Shown here piece by piece: positions 42,011 to 51,451 of a DNA stretch of 64,000 bases. Made by a program: the position numbers and the translations under genes. Under the pieces are notes generated by a model that worked only from the letters and a program-made list of their open reading frames with translations, did not search any database and had not been told where the DNA came from. The number at the start of each line of letters is the position of its first letter. Position 1 is the first letter of the stretch. The stretch covers positions 620,001-684,000 of the forward strand of contig OZ245942.1 in assembly GCA_965230065.1 (NCBI GenBank). The letters are read 5' to 3'. Source of the DNA: G965230065 sp965230065. Its GTDB lineage: Bacteria > Bacteroidota > Bacteroidia > Cytophagales > Cyclobacteriaceae.

Positions 42011-43335
42011 ACCGGAGAATCCTCAACCTGGCCCTTCCCAACATTCTGAGTAACTTAACAGTACCCTTGCTGGGCGCGGTAGACACTGCCCTGATGGGGC
42101 ATTTAGAGGAAGTTTACTATCTGGGCGCCATCGCCATTGCCGGAATTATCTTCGATTTTGTGTACTGGGGTTTTGGTTTCCTCCGCATGGGCACCACCGG
42201 GCTCACCGCACAGGCTTACGGCAACGACAACCATAACGAAATCAGCCTTTTGCTTATTCGTGCCCTCATTATTTCGCTCAGTACCGGATTGGTTTTGATT
42301 GTATCACAAACATTCATCGGTGAACTTGGGTTTTATTTGGTAGAAGCAACGCCGGAAGTAGAGGAACATGCCAAAATTTACTTTTTTATCAGGATTTATG
42401 CCGCTCCGGCCACCCTTTCGCTGTATGTGTTGCAGGGTTGGTTTTTAGGCATGCAAAACGCCCGTTTTCCACTGTATATTACTATTGCCGTGAACGCCTT
42501 CAACATTGGGTTCAACCTGTTATTTGTAAAATACTATGGCATGAAAGCCGATGGCATTGCCTGGGGCACACTCATCGCGCAGTACGGTGGGGTGCTTTTT
42601 GCCACCTTCCTTTTTGCTTTAAAATATCGCCAGTATGTCCAAAAATATGCATTGCGCCACATTCTGGACAAAACAGCTTTGCAAAATTTTTTCACGGTAA
42701 ACCGGGATATTTTTATCCGTACCTTGTGCCTCATTTTCACTTTCTCGTTCTTCACGGCCAAAGGGGCTGAGTTTGGGGAAGTAATCCTGGCGGCCAATAC
42801 GATTTTAATGACTTTGTGGATGATGCTGGCCTATGGCGTGGATGGGTTTGCCTATGCCGCCGAAAGCCTGGTGGGCAATTATGTAGGCAAACTTTCCAGA
42901 AAACCCGAATTGTTTGATGAATATAAAAAGGTGATTTGGCTGCTTTTTTACTGGGCAGCCGGATTGGGCGCTTTGGCATCGGTGATATATGGTTTTTTTG
43001 GAGGCTCCATTCTGCGCTTGTTTACAGACCAGGCCCCAGTGCTTGAGGCAGCACAAATTTTCATGTTTTGGGTCATCATAGCGCCGGTGATTAACAGCGT
43101 GTGTTTTATCTGGGATGGCATTTATATCGGGGCCACCCGCACACAAGCCATGCGCAATGCTATGCTGGTTTGCACTTTTCTGGTATTTTTGCCATTATTT
43201 TATGCCACTAAAGGCATTTTAGGTAATCATGGATTGTGGCTCTCCATGCTGGTGTTTATGATAGCCCGGGGCATAACGTTAACCTGGCTGGCAAAGAAAC
43301 ATATTTTTGAATATCCAAAGATAGCTAGTGCATGA
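42007..43335 (+). CDS. MATE-family efflux transporter
   Basis: A 442-residue membrane protein with twelve predicted helices, of the MATE (DinF-like) antiporter family. Indicative segments are LALPNILSNLTVPLLGAVDTALMGHL and the middle YAAESLVGNYVGKLS. MATE proteins exchange Na+ or H+ for drugs or metabolites. It starts at a GTG that overlaps the TGA stop of the glucosidase. No substrate can be inferred; the coupling to a glycosidase may be incidental. Confidence 0.92.
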   Translation: MNRRILNLALPNILSNLTVPLLGAVDTALMGHLEEVYYLGAIAIAGIIFDFVYWGFGFLRMGTTGLTAQAYGNDNHNEISLLLIRALIISLSTGLVLIVSQTFIGELGFYLVEATPEVEEHAKIYFFIRIYAAPATLSLYVLQGWFLGMQNARFPLYITIAVNAFNIGFNLLFVKYYGMKADGIAWGTLIAQYGGVLFATFLFALKYRQYVQKYALRHILDKTALQNFFTVNRDIFIRTLCLIFTFSFFTAKGAEFGEVILAANTILMTLWMMLAYGVDGFAYAAESLVGNYVGKLSRKPELFDEYKKVIWLLFYWAAGLGALASVIYGFFGGSILRLFTDQAPVLEAAQIFMFWVIIAPVINSVCFIWDGIYIGATRTQAMRNAMLVCTFLVFLPLFYATKGILGNHGLWLSMLVFMIARGITLTWLAKKHIFEYPKIASA

Positions 43336-43401
43336 GTAAAAACTATTTGTTATTTTATTACTGTAAATCCAAATCGGACTGCCGAAGCAGCCCTAATTTC
43401 T

Positions 43402-43551
43402 AAATCCTAAACAAATCCATAAATAACAAAGTTTAAAACAATATCTGATTAAACCCTGTAGCAACGCAACCAAGCTGTTAGGTTCGTTTTGATATTATTC
43501 AATTAGTTATTTTGAGATTGTTTTGTGCTTAGAGGTTTGGATTTAGGATTT
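43402..43551. repeat. Long hairpin-forming intergenic element (AAATCCTAA ends)
   Basis: Nested inverted pairs define this segment: AAATCCTAA (43402-43410) with TTAGGATTT (43543-43551), AAATAAC (43421-43427) with GTTATTT (43506-43512), and AACAATATC (43437-43445) with GATATTATT (43491-43499, one mismatch). It contains no reading frame. It could be a miniature mobile element or a structured leader of fabH. A compact relative lies at 56497-56541. Confidence 0.55.
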
Positions 43552-43596
43552 TTACAATCTTTATAAGGAATTTTGAAGGCTAACGTAGAAAAAGTT

Positions 43597-44607
43597 ATGA
43601 AAAACACAAAAATAGTAGGCTTGGGAAGATACCTTCCTGAGCGTGTGGTAACGAACCACGACCTGGCAAAAATCATGGATACATCCGACGAATGGATTCA
43701 GGAAAGGTCGGGCATTAAAGAACGCAGATTTTATGTAGAAGGTATTGATACTACCGCCAACATGGGTACCAAAGCCGCGCGCATAGCCCTGGAAAATGCC
43801 GGACTTAAACCCGATGATGTAGATTTTATCATTTTTGCCACCCTCAGCCCAGATTATAACTTTCCCGGTTCGGGCGTGTTGGTGCAGGACGAACTGGATA
43901 TCAAAGAAGTGGGTGCGCTGGATGTCCGTAATCAATGTACAGGTTTTGTTTACGGACTTTCTATAGCCGACCAGTTCATCAAAACAGGTATGTACAAAAC
44001 CATCCTGGTCATTGGTTCTGAAATTCACAGCAGTGGGCTGGACCTGACTACCCGTGGGCGGGCCGTGTCCGTATTATTTGGCGACGGGGCCGGGGCTGCC
44101 GTATTGCAAGCCACCGAAGAAGAAGGGAAAGGCATTTTGTCTTCCCACCTGCATTCAGAAGGAAAACATGCCGAAGAATTATCAGTAATTGAGCCGGGCA
44201 GCAGCCGGGGAACGCCCCGCCTTACCCCAGAGATGGTATCCAACCCTGAGCCCAAAGGTATTTTCCCGTATATGAACGGAAACTATGTTTTCAAACATGC
44301 CGTTACCCGCTTTCCCGAAGCCATCATGGAAGCCCTGAAAACCAATGGGTACACTCCCAAAGATATCGACCTTTTGGTGCCCCACCAGGCCAATTTGCGT
44401 ATCAGCCAGTTTATTCAGAAACAATTGGGCTTGTCTGATGAACAGGTGTACAACAACATCATGCGTTATGGCAATACCACAGCTGCCTCCATCCCCATTG
44501 CCATGAGTGAGGCCTGGGAAGAAGGAAAAATCAAAGACGGTGATTTGGTTTGCCTCGCAGCCTTTGGCAGTGGCTTTACCTGGGGCTCGGTGCTGGTGAG
44601 GTGGTAG
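43597..44607 (+). CDS. fabH: Beta-ketoacyl-ACP synthase III
   Basis: A 336-residue condensing enzyme from the ATG at 43597; a TTG 24 bases earlier is less likely. The active-site triad is complete: Cys in DVRNQCTGF, His in VPHQANLRI, Asn in RYGNTTAASIP. The N-terminus KIVGLGRYLPERVVTN is the family opening. It starts fatty-acid synthesis by joining an acyl-CoA to malonyl-ACP. The gene stands alone. Members of this family also serve in natural-product pathways, but nothing here suggests that. Confidence 0.94.
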   Translation: MKNTKIVGLGRYLPERVVTNHDLAKIMDTSDEWIQERSGIKERRFYVEGIDTTANMGTKAARIALENAGLKPDDVDFIIFATLSPDYNFPGSGVLVQDELDIKEVGALDVRNQCTGFVYGLSIADQFIKTGMYKTILVIGSEIHSSGLDLTTRGRAVSVLFGDGAGAAVLQATEEEGKGILSSHLHSEGKHAEELSVIEPGSSRGTPRLTPEMVSNPEPKGIFPYMNGNYVFKHAVTRFPEAIMEALKTNGYTPKDIDLLVPHQANLRISQFIQKQLGLSDEQVYNNIMRYGNTTAASIPIAMSEAWEEGKIKDGDLVCLAAFGSGFTWGSVLVRW

Positions 44608-44612
44608 ATAAC

Positions 44613-44656
44613 GGTTACCGGTAGCCAGTTCAAAGGCAAACTGGCAACTGGTCACC
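44613..44656 (+). terminator. Stable hairpin after fabH
   Basis: The 18-base arm 44613-44630 faces 44639-44656 with 15 pairs; the inner GCCAGTT/AACTGGC is perfect. It begins 6 bases after the fabH stop. A T-tract does not follow directly, but T-rich runs occur 100 bases on. Likely a terminator or mRNA 3' stabiliser. Confidence 0.5.
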
Positions 44657-44746
44657 CTATTTCCTTCCACAAAACCTCAATAACCGTGTACATTCTTCCA
44701 CATTATTGCGGACAGATATCCTAACAGATTTACAGAGAATTGCTTT

Positions 44747-44776
44747 TTTGCCCTTTTTTGCCCCTTTTTACATTTG
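44747..44776 (+). promoter_or_regulatory. Promoter for coiled-coil lipoprotein 1
   Basis: TTTG (44747-44750), 18 bases, then TACATTTG (44769-44776) fit the Bacteroidota -33/-7 pattern. The ATG lies 53 bases downstream. Confidence 0.65.
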
Positions 44777-44828
44777 GCATACCTTTTTATTAATTAAAGT
44801 ATTGATGTAACACAAATTAAAGACAATC

Positions 44829-45719
44829 ATGTTTATAAAGAGAATATTAGTAATTGCACTGTCATCCGCAGTGTTTTTCGCCTGCGATAAACAGGTAAAT
44901 AATGAAAAAGAAGAAGAATATCTCAATAAAATCACTGAACTGGAAGCCCGGCAGGCTGAACTGCAAAATGAAGTGCAGGAAAAAGACTCTGCGATGATGA
45001 CGTTTATGAAATCCATCGCTGAAATTGAAAGGAACTTACAGGAAATCAGGGCCCGGGAAATGAACATTGAGCTGACTCAACAGGAAGATGACCTTTCCCC
45101 AAATGACCTGAGAAACCAGATTTCTGAAGACATTGCCGTGATAGACAGACTGATTGGTGAAAATAAACGTACCATCAGCGGACTCAGCACACGCTTGCAA
45201 CAATCTAACGACAAAAACCAGGAGCTGAGGGTTACTATGAAAGCCCTGGAAAAAGACCTGACCCAGAAAATTAAAGAAAGGGAATATAACATTACTTTGC
45301 TGAAAGACAGGCTGGACGATACACAGGCTACTGTGAAGGACCTGATGGCAGATGTTGACAGCCTTGTGCGCACTAATAAGGAAAAAACCATTCGCCTGAA
45401 TACAGCTTATTATGTAGCTGGTGATTATAAGCAATTAAAAGAAGAACAAATTCTTGACAAAGAAGGGGGCTTCCTGGGCTTTTTAGGAAGAACAGAAGCC
45501 GTTCGGGACGACTTTCAGCGGGATAAGTTTACGCGCATTGATATCAGGGAAAAAATTTTCTTTCCCATGGAGGGCAAAGATGTAGAGTTGGTTACGATTC
45601 ACCCGCCCGAGTCTTACAAAATTGAAAAAGAAGAAGACAGTGAAAAAATAAACCTTGTGGTATCCGATCCCGAAAAATTTTGGGAATCTTCTAAGTACCT
45701 GGTGATGATGGTGAAATAG
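44829..45719 (+). CDS. Coiled-coil lipoprotein, paralogue 1
   Basis: A 296-residue lipoprotein: signal and lipobox FFACD at Cys19. Residues ~30-190 form a long heptad-rich coiled coil (EEEYLNKITELEARQAELQN, AEIERNLQEIRAREMN). The C-terminal ~90 residues are globular with the conserved segment NTAYYVAGDYKQLKEEQIL, LDKEGGFLGFLGRTE and HPPESYKIEKEEDSEK. I know no family name; the architecture suggests an envelope tether. The following gene is a close paralogue, so a tandem duplication occurred. Confidence 0.75.
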   Translation: MFIKRILVIALSSAVFFACDKQVNNEKEEEYLNKITELEARQAELQNEVQEKDSAMMTFMKSIAEIERNLQEIRAREMNIELTQQEDDLSPNDLRNQISEDIAVIDRLIGENKRTISGLSTRLQQSNDKNQELRVTMKALEKDLTQKIKEREYNITLLKDRLDDTQATVKDLMADVDSLVRTNKEKTIRLNTAYYVAGDYKQLKEEQILDKEGGFLGFLGRTEAVRDDFQRDKFTRIDIREKIFFPMEGKDVELVTIHPPESYKIEKEEDSEKINLVVSDPEKFWESSKYLVMMVK

Positions 45720-45808
45720 TTCGCCCTTAGCTCCTATCCATAAGGTTCAAGCTGATTTTTTTGCTTGAGGCTAGTGGCTAATACAAAGATTTTATTAATG
45801 GTGGCTTG

Positions 45809-45848
45809 TACCGGACACAGGTTTATAAAGTGTCCGGTATATTTTTTT
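45809..45848 (+). terminator. Intrinsic terminator between the paralogous lipoproteins
   Basis: TACCGGACAC (45809-45818) and GTGTCCGGTA (45830-45839) form a perfect 10-base stem with an 11-base loop, followed by a run of T (45842-45848). It ends the first paralogue's transcript, so the second must have its own promoter in the remaining ~130 bases, where I see no clear consensus. Confidence 0.9.
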
Positions 45849-45978
45849 ATAAGGAAAAGAAGGATCAAGCTACTACATTTTTTTAAAATAATCAATAAAA
45901 TAACTTCTTTATGAGGTGTTTTTTTGTTATATACTAATAATCCAAACACATTTTTATTAAATTAATAAAGCTACTGCC

Positions 45979-46854
45979 ATGAAAAAATACTTTACTGTAC
46001 TAGCAGCCACAATCATGCTCTTCGCTTGTGATAACAAAGAAAAAGAAGCAGAATATCAAAACCAGATTAAAGAACTGGAAACTATCCGGCAGGAATTACA
46101 AGATGAAGTGCAGGCACAGAAATCTGCCTTTGAGGATTTTACGAAATCTGTTGCTGAAATTGAGAAAAACCTGAGCGAGATCAGAGCTCGGGAAATGAAC
46201 ATTGAAATGAAAAAACAGGCCGAAGACATTTCGCCGGAAGACCTGAGAAGCCAGATCAGGGAAGATATAGAAGTGATAGACCAACTGATCAGTGAAAATA
46301 AGCAAACCATTGAGAGCCTAAACGCCCGTTTGTGGAGATCAGGCCAGAAAAATGAAAGTTTAAACACCTCCATGGATGCCTTGACACAAGACTTAAACCA
46401 ACAAATTGAAGCCCGTGAGCAAAACATCAATGAACTCAAAGCAGATTTGGACAATGCCCAGGCTACCATTGAAAACTTAAATACAGAAGTAGACAGCCTG
46501 GTAAGCGCAAATACAGAAAAAACCATCGCCCTGAATACAGCTTATTATGTAACCGGTGACTTTAAAGAGTTAAAAGACGAACAAATATTAAACAAAGAGG
46601 GTGGGTTTCTCGGATTCCTGGGAAGAACTGAGGTGCTTAAAGACGATTTTAACCAGGAAAAATTCAACCGTATTGACATCAGGGAAACTACATTTTTCCC
46701 TATTGAAGGCACAGATATAGAATTGGTAACGGTTCATCCTCCTGGTTCTTATAAGATTGAAAAGGAAGAATCAGGAGAAAAAGTAAACCTCATTGTTTCA
46801 GACCCCGATAAGTTTTGGGAGTCATCTAAATATATGGTGATGATGGTGAAATAA
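45979..46854 (+). CDS. Coiled-coil lipoprotein, paralogue 2
   Basis: A 291-residue close paralogue of the preceding gene. Lipobox LFACD puts the acylated Cys at 17. The coiled coil covers residues ~25-190 and the C-terminal domain is nearly the same (LNTAYYVTGDFKELKDEQIL, NKEGGFLGFLGRTE, SSKYMVMMVK). By eye identity is highest in the C-terminal domain, suggesting a functional ligand-binding or anchoring part there, with the coil free to vary. Function unknown. Confidence 0.75.
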   Translation: MKKYFTVLAATIMLFACDNKEKEAEYQNQIKELETIRQELQDEVQAQKSAFEDFTKSVAEIEKNLSEIRAREMNIEMKKQAEDISPEDLRSQIREDIEVIDQLISENKQTIESLNARLWRSGQKNESLNTSMDALTQDLNQQIEAREQNINELKADLDNAQATIENLNTEVDSLVSANTEKTIALNTAYYVTGDFKELKDEQILNKEGGFLGFLGRTEVLKDDFNQEKFNRIDIRETTFFPIEGTDIELVTVHPPGSYKIEKEESGEKVNLIVSDPDKFWESSKYMVMMVK

Positions 46855-46940
46855 AGCTTTGTACGCTCAGGCAGGCAATTGAAAATTTTCTTTCCATCCG
46901 GCAAGTGTTGGCTTGGTTTGGCTACCCATGACAGAACCGG

Positions 46941-46993
46941 CCTAACGGATATCAGCTCAGTGAAGACGGTTCGCCGCCGTGATAGCCGTTAGG
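46941..46993. repeat. CCTAACGG/CCGTTAGG inverted repeat between convergent genes
   Basis: CCTAACGG (46941-46948) and CCGTTAGG (46986-46993) are perfect, with an inner CGG-TTCG-CCG hairpin (46976-46985 region). It lies between the convergent paralogue 2 and glmS, so it may act as a bidirectional terminator, though T-tracts are weak. Confidence 0.5.
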
Positions 46994-47033
46994 TTGATTG
47001 CTACTTGTTCATGGCACATTGCCAATTGAACAA

Positions 47034-48881
47034 CTACTCCACCGTAACCGACTTGGCAAGGTTCCTGGGTTGGTCTACATTGCAGCCCCGCATAACGGCA
47101 ATATGATACGAAAGCAGTTGTAATGGGATAACAGCAATGAGTGGCATGAGCAGGTCAAGCGTAGCGGGAACTTCCAACACACATTCTGCCATTTCCGAAA
47201 TCAGTTCATCTCCTTCCGTAACCACAGCAATCACCCTCCCTTTCCGGGCTTTTACTTCCTGAATATTTGAAACAATTTTTTCGTAAGAATTATCACGGGT
47301 TGCCACTACAATAACGGGCATTTCTTCGTCGATGAGGGCAATGGGGCCATGTTTCATTTCAGCTGCCGGATATCCCTCGGCATGGATGTATGAAATTTCT
47401 TTGAGCTTTAAGGCACCTTCCAGGGCTACTGGAAAGTTAAAACCCCGCCCCAGGTAAATGGTATTGGCCGCGTCTTTATAGGTATCGGCCATGTATTTTA
47501 TTTTTTCATTAAGTTGTAACGCCTTCTCTACCTTCTGGGGAATCGTCTCCATTTCTGTCAAAATCTCCTGGAATTTATCCTCAGCAATGGTGCCCCGGGC
47601 CCGTCCGGTCATCAGTGCCATCATGGTAAGTACGGTGAGTTGCGCTGTAAATGCTTTGGTACTTGCCACTCCAATTTCCGGTCCGGCATGGGTATACGAC
47701 CCTTCATGCGAGGCGCGTGAAATAGACGAACCTACCACATTACAAACACCAATAATGGTTGCGCCTTTGCTTTTTGCCAATGCAATCGCTGCCAAAGTAT
47801 CCGCTGTTTCCCCTGATTGTGAAATGGCAATGACAACATCCCCTTTGCCAATCACCGGATTACGGTACCTGAACTCAGAAGCATAATCTACTTCTACAGG
47901 GATGCGGCATACATCTTCAAAAATATACTCGGCTACCAGCCCGGCATGCCAGGAAGTACCGCAGGCTACAATCATAATACGATTGGCATTGATCAGGTCT
48001 TTGGCATGTTCTTGTATGCCTCCTAAAACCAGTTGCCCTTTGGCTGCATTGATCCGCCCCCGCATACAATCGCTGATAGATTTGGGCTGTTCAAAAATTT
48101 CTTTTAACATAAAATGAGGGAAGCCGCCCTTTTCAATAGCTTCCAGCTCCAAATCCAGGGTTTGGATATAAGGTGTGGCAGGTATATCCTCCAGGTCTTT
48201 GATTTGTAATTTACCATCCCGGATAACGGCAATATCATGATCATTCAGATATACCACTTCTTTTGTATATTCAATAATAGGCGTGGCATCAGAGGCAATA
48301 AAAAACTCACCATCGCCCAAACCAATTACCATGGGGCTACTTTTGCGGGCAGCTACCAAGGTATTCGGCTCATCTGCCGACATCACCACAATGGCATAAG
48401 CACCTACTACTTTGGTGAGTGCCAAACGCACAGCTTCCTCCAATGAACATTCTTCGTTTTCCTGAATATCTTCTATGAAATGCACCAATACTTCCGTATC
48501 CGTTTCGCTCTCGAATACATGGCCTTTGTTGGTCAATTCCTGCTTAATGGCTGCGTAATTCTCTATGATACCATTGTGGATAATGGCCAGCCTATGATTA
48601 CCAGAAAAATGTGGGTGGGCATTTACATCGTTAGGTTCACCGTGCGTTGCCCAGCGGGTGTGGCCGATACCAATGGTACTGACTTCTTTAACTCCGCCTA
48701 TTTCTTGCTGTAACAAGGCTTCCAAATCTGCGACCTTCCCTTTTTTCTTATACACATTGAGCTTGCCATTCATCAGGGCAATACCCGCACTGTCGTACCC
48801 TCTGTATTCCAGTCTTTTTAGTCCTTTTAAAATAATGGGATGAGCCTGCTGATGGCCAATGTAGCCTACAATTCCACACAT
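47034..48881 (-). CDS. glmS: Glutamine--fructose-6-phosphate aminotransferase (isomerizing)
   Basis: A 615-residue enzyme of full length. Cys2 (MCGIVGYIG) is the glutaminase nucleophile; HTRWATHGEPND and NHRLAIIHNGIIENY support that domain. Two SIS sugar-isomerase domains follow with ACGTSWHAG and SQSGETADTLAA motifs, and EVASTKAF-like VASTKAFTAQ. It makes glucosamine 6-phosphate for cell-wall and LPS precursors. No glmS ribozyme is visible upstream, which fits Bacteroidota. It is convergent with the lipoprotein pair. Confidence 0.98.
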   Translation of the reverse strand: MCGIVGYIGHQQAHPIILKGLKRLEYRGYDSAGIALMNGKLNVYKKKGKVADLEALLQQEIGGVKEVSTIGIGHTRWATHGEPNDVNAHPHFSGNHRLAIIHNGIIENYAAIKQELTNKGHVFESETDTEVLVHFIEDIQENEECSLEEAVRLALTKVVGAYAIVVMSADEPNTLVAARKSSPMVIGLGDGEFFIASDATPIIEYTKEVVYLNDHDIAVIRDGKLQIKDLEDIPATPYIQTLDLELEAIEKGGFPHFMLKEIFEQPKSISDCMRGRINAAKGQLVLGGIQEHAKDLINANRIMIVACGTSWHAGLVAEYIFEDVCRIPVEVDYASEFRYRNPVIGKGDVVIAISQSGETADTLAAIALAKSKGATIIGVCNVVGSSISRASHEGSYTHAGPEIGVASTKAFTAQLTVLTMMALMTGRARGTIAEDKFQEILTEMETIPQKVEKALQLNEKIKYMADTYKDAANTIYLGRGFNFPVALEGALKLKEISYIHAEGYPAAEMKHGPIALIDEEMPVIVVATRDNSYEKIVSNIQEVKARKGRVIAVVTEGDELISEMAECVLEVPATLDLLMPLIAVIPLQLLSYHIAVMRGCNVDQPRNLAKSVTVE

Positions 48882-48973
48882 AAAAAAATCAGGTTTATCT
48901 TTTATAAAAAATTTAGTAAGGCAAAAATTTTGCTAAAAATGAGAAAAAGAAAACTTATCTGCAAAAAACTTGG

Positions 48974-50662
48974 TTATTTGGTGCTATAACTGGCCCGCAT
49001 TAAAAGCCAAGTATTGGGGTCTGCCACAACAGAAACCGGCGCTTTTTCCAGTTTAAGTGTAAAGGTGTTTTCTTTATGGTTCAGGTTCAATTTTTTAATG
49101 ACAGGCTCTTTTCTGCCTTTGTAATAGATGCCCAGCTCTAAAGTAGAGCGAAAAACCGCATCACTTTTTTGCTGCTGGTTTACCTGTACTTCCAGTTTTT
49201 TACCGAAGGTTTTGTAGTTCCAGTCTATATCAAATTCAGGCTGCCCTGTCTGGTACATCCACTGCTGGAAAAACCAGGACAAATCTTGTCCACTCACTTG
49301 CTCCATCACTTTTTGAAAGTCTTCTGTAACGGCATTTTTATGGCAATATTGCTTATAAAACAGCTGTAAACCTTTCCAGAACTGCGCGTCACCTATATGA
49401 TACCGCAACATGTGCATGGCCCAGGCGCCTTTCTGATACGAGTTGGCATTCAGCAATTTATTCAAATGAACAACTTTGGTATCAACCACAGAAGATTCAG
49501 GAAAGTCGGCATTATACGTGAAAATTTGCTGGCGGGCATGCTCCATTCTTTGGTTCAAACTGTCCCTGCCATACGTATGTTCTATGTAAAGCTCAGCCAG
49601 GTAGGTAGATAAACCTTCGCTTAGCCACACATGATGCCAATCGGCTTCGGTTACGGCATTGCCAAACCACTGATGGGCAATTTCATGTGCCATGAGTGCT
49701 TCCCTGGACCCATTTCCCGTAAGAATACTTTCCCCATAAAAAATATTACTGGCATTTTCCATACCGCTGTACGAAACATTGGCCTGTACGTTGGCCAGCT
49801 TCTCATAAGGATAAGGTCCAATCTTATTGATAAAGAAAGCCACAATATCCGGTGCCTGCTCAAAGTCCTTAAACCCGTTTTTCCGGTCCTCAGGATATAC
49901 CCAGCTTTGCACTGGCAGCATAAGTTCCGATTGCAAATGCTGAATGGCAAAACGGGCCACGCCTATCACCATTACTTTGGTAGGAATGGGAGCCGTAATA
50001 GCCCAATGGGTAATTTTCATCCGTCCCTGTTGCAATCCAACAGACTGCACACTTTCTTCCAGTTTTTTACCATTGGCAATCACCTGATAATATTCAGGCG
50101 CTGTTACAATAAACTCACAAGTCGCTTTATCTGAAGGATGGTCTACTGTAGGCAGCCAGTGCCGGGCGCGGTCGGGCCAGTTGTCGCCGAAGAAAGTGTG
50201 GTCCCCATATTTGTTTTCGCCAATCAGCAAACCATCTGCCGGAATGCCTTTGTAGTGTATGGTAAAAGTGTGTACATTGCCCTGCATACCTGCCTCTGGA
50301 AAAATTTGCAGGCGTTGGTTGGCATGGGAATATTTTACAGGAGTACCATTCTGTGAAATTCCTGATACTTGCATGCCCTTTCCATCATCACCGCGTTCTA
50401 TAAAGTCAAGGAAAAAACTGGAAACCTGGCCTTCAAACTGAATAGTAACCTCAGCTTTTCCTACAATTTCATGAGTATGATCGCTGAGAGAAAGATGAAA
50501 AGCATAATGCTGTACGTTAATTGTAGGATCGTTAGGATATGGGTCATGAGCAAATACGTCATATTGCTGATGAAAGAGCATGCTGCAACAAAAAGCTATT
50601 TTTAACCAAAAATGACATGATACGTAAACCTGCATAGGAAAAAAATTAGGTGTTCTGTTCAT
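48974..50662 (-). CDS. M1-family aminopeptidase
   Basis: A 562-residue zinc aminopeptidase from the ATG at 50662; an upstream GTG would add 11 residues. A hydrophobic segment near residues 15-28 may be a signal. The exopeptidase motif GMENAS precedes the zinc site HEIAHQWFGNAV with its distal Glu in WLSEGLSTYLAE. It lacks the usual C-terminal alpha-helical domain of ~870-residue M1 enzymes, as is common in shorter members. It would trim N-terminal residues from peptides, probably in the periplasm. Confidence 0.9.
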   Translation of the reverse strand: MNRTPNFFPMQVYVSCHFWLKIAFCCSMLFHQQYDVFAHDPYPNDPTINVQHYAFHLSLSDHTHEIVGKAEVTIQFEGQVSSFFLDFIERGDDGKGMQVSGISQNGTPVKYSHANQRLQIFPEAGMQGNVHTFTIHYKGIPADGLLIGENKYGDHTFFGDNWPDRARHWLPTVDHPSDKATCEFIVTAPEYYQVIANGKKLEESVQSVGLQQGRMKITHWAITAPIPTKVMVIGVARFAIQHLQSELMLPVQSWVYPEDRKNGFKDFEQAPDIVAFFINKIGPYPYEKLANVQANVSYSGMENASNIFYGESILTGNGSREALMAHEIAHQWFGNAVTEADWHHVWLSEGLSTYLAELYIEHTYGRDSLNQRMEHARQQIFTYNADFPESSVVDTKVVHLNKLLNANSYQKGAWAMHMLRYHIGDAQFWKGLQLFYKQYCHKNAVTEDFQKVMEQVSGQDLSWFFQQWMYQTGQPEFDIDWNYKTFGKKLEVQVNQQQKSDAVFRSTLELGIYYKGRKEPVIKKLNLNHKENTFTLKLEKAPVSVVADPNTWLLMRASYSTK

Positions 50663-50801
50663 CTGGCTAAAAATATTTTTTTGCGTAATTGCCACTCCCG
50701 GGTCTGGGTAATGTGCCGGGATGAAAAAGTATAATGCGAATTTATTAAATATTTATGGGCAATGCACTTACATTAATGCACTGAAAGTTACATTCATTGG
50801 T

Positions 50802-51404
50802 ATGTTGAAAAAGCGTGAAATTTTTGAATGGGGGTTTGTTTTAGCAGCCTTGGGTGTCATCTATTTTGGTGGCTGGCAGGCCGAAGTTGGCGGATTTTTA
50901 CAAAGGGGTATTTTGCTTACCGGCATCATGAACCCGGATGAAAATTTACCGGAAGAAGCTATCGGTGAGGCTAGTTATGATTTCTCACTGGTAAGTTTAG
51001 ATGGGCAGCAATTGCATCCCAAGGAGCTAAAAAATAAAGTAGTTTTCATGAACATCTGGGCTACCTGGTGTCCACCCTGCGTAGCCGAAATGCCCGGCAT
51101 TCACAAACTTTACCAATCGGTAAATCAGGAAAAAATTGCATTCGTGATGATTTCTGTAGACGACAATATAGATAAACTGGAAAAGTATATGGAAAGAAAA
51201 GGCTTTCGTTTTCCGGTATACCGTGCTGATGGGCCACTTCCCAAAATATACCAATCAGGTTCTATCCCCACCACTTTTGTAATTTCACCGGAAGGGAAAG
51301 TCGTGTTTAAAGAAGAAGGTATGGCGAATTACAATACGGAAAATTTCAAAAACTTTCTTGACAGATTAGCCGGAACAATTTCGCTTACAAAATCGAAATT
51401 GTAA
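50802..51404 (+). CDS. TlpA-like thiol-disulfide oxidoreductase
   Basis: A 200-residue thioredoxin-fold protein from the ATG at 50802; the ORF start at 50721 adds an unlikely stretch. A membrane anchor (EWGFVLAALGVIYFGGW) is followed by a redox core with the active site WATWCPPCVAEMPG. It probably reduces or forms disulfides in periplasmic partners, as in cytochrome c biogenesis. It lacks an operon partner and is divergent from the M1 peptidase gene. Confidence 0.9.
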   Translation: MLKKREIFEWGFVLAALGVIYFGGWQAEVGGFLQRGILLTGIMNPDENLPEEAIGEASYDFSLVSLDGQQLHPKELKNKVVFMNIWATWCPPCVAEMPGIHKLYQSVNQEKIAFVMISVDDNIDKLEKYMERKGFRFPVYRADGPLPKIYQSGSIPTTFVISPEGKVVFKEEGMANYNTENFKNFLDRLAGTISLTKSKL

Positions 51405-51451
51405 TGGCTGCTTCGATAGTCCGATTCGTCACACAGCATAAATTTTTCACA

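Noticed and set aside
48882..48973. glmS ribozyme
   Set aside because: The 5' region is short and A+T-rich without the ribozyme core; this ribozyme is typical of Gram-positive bacteria.
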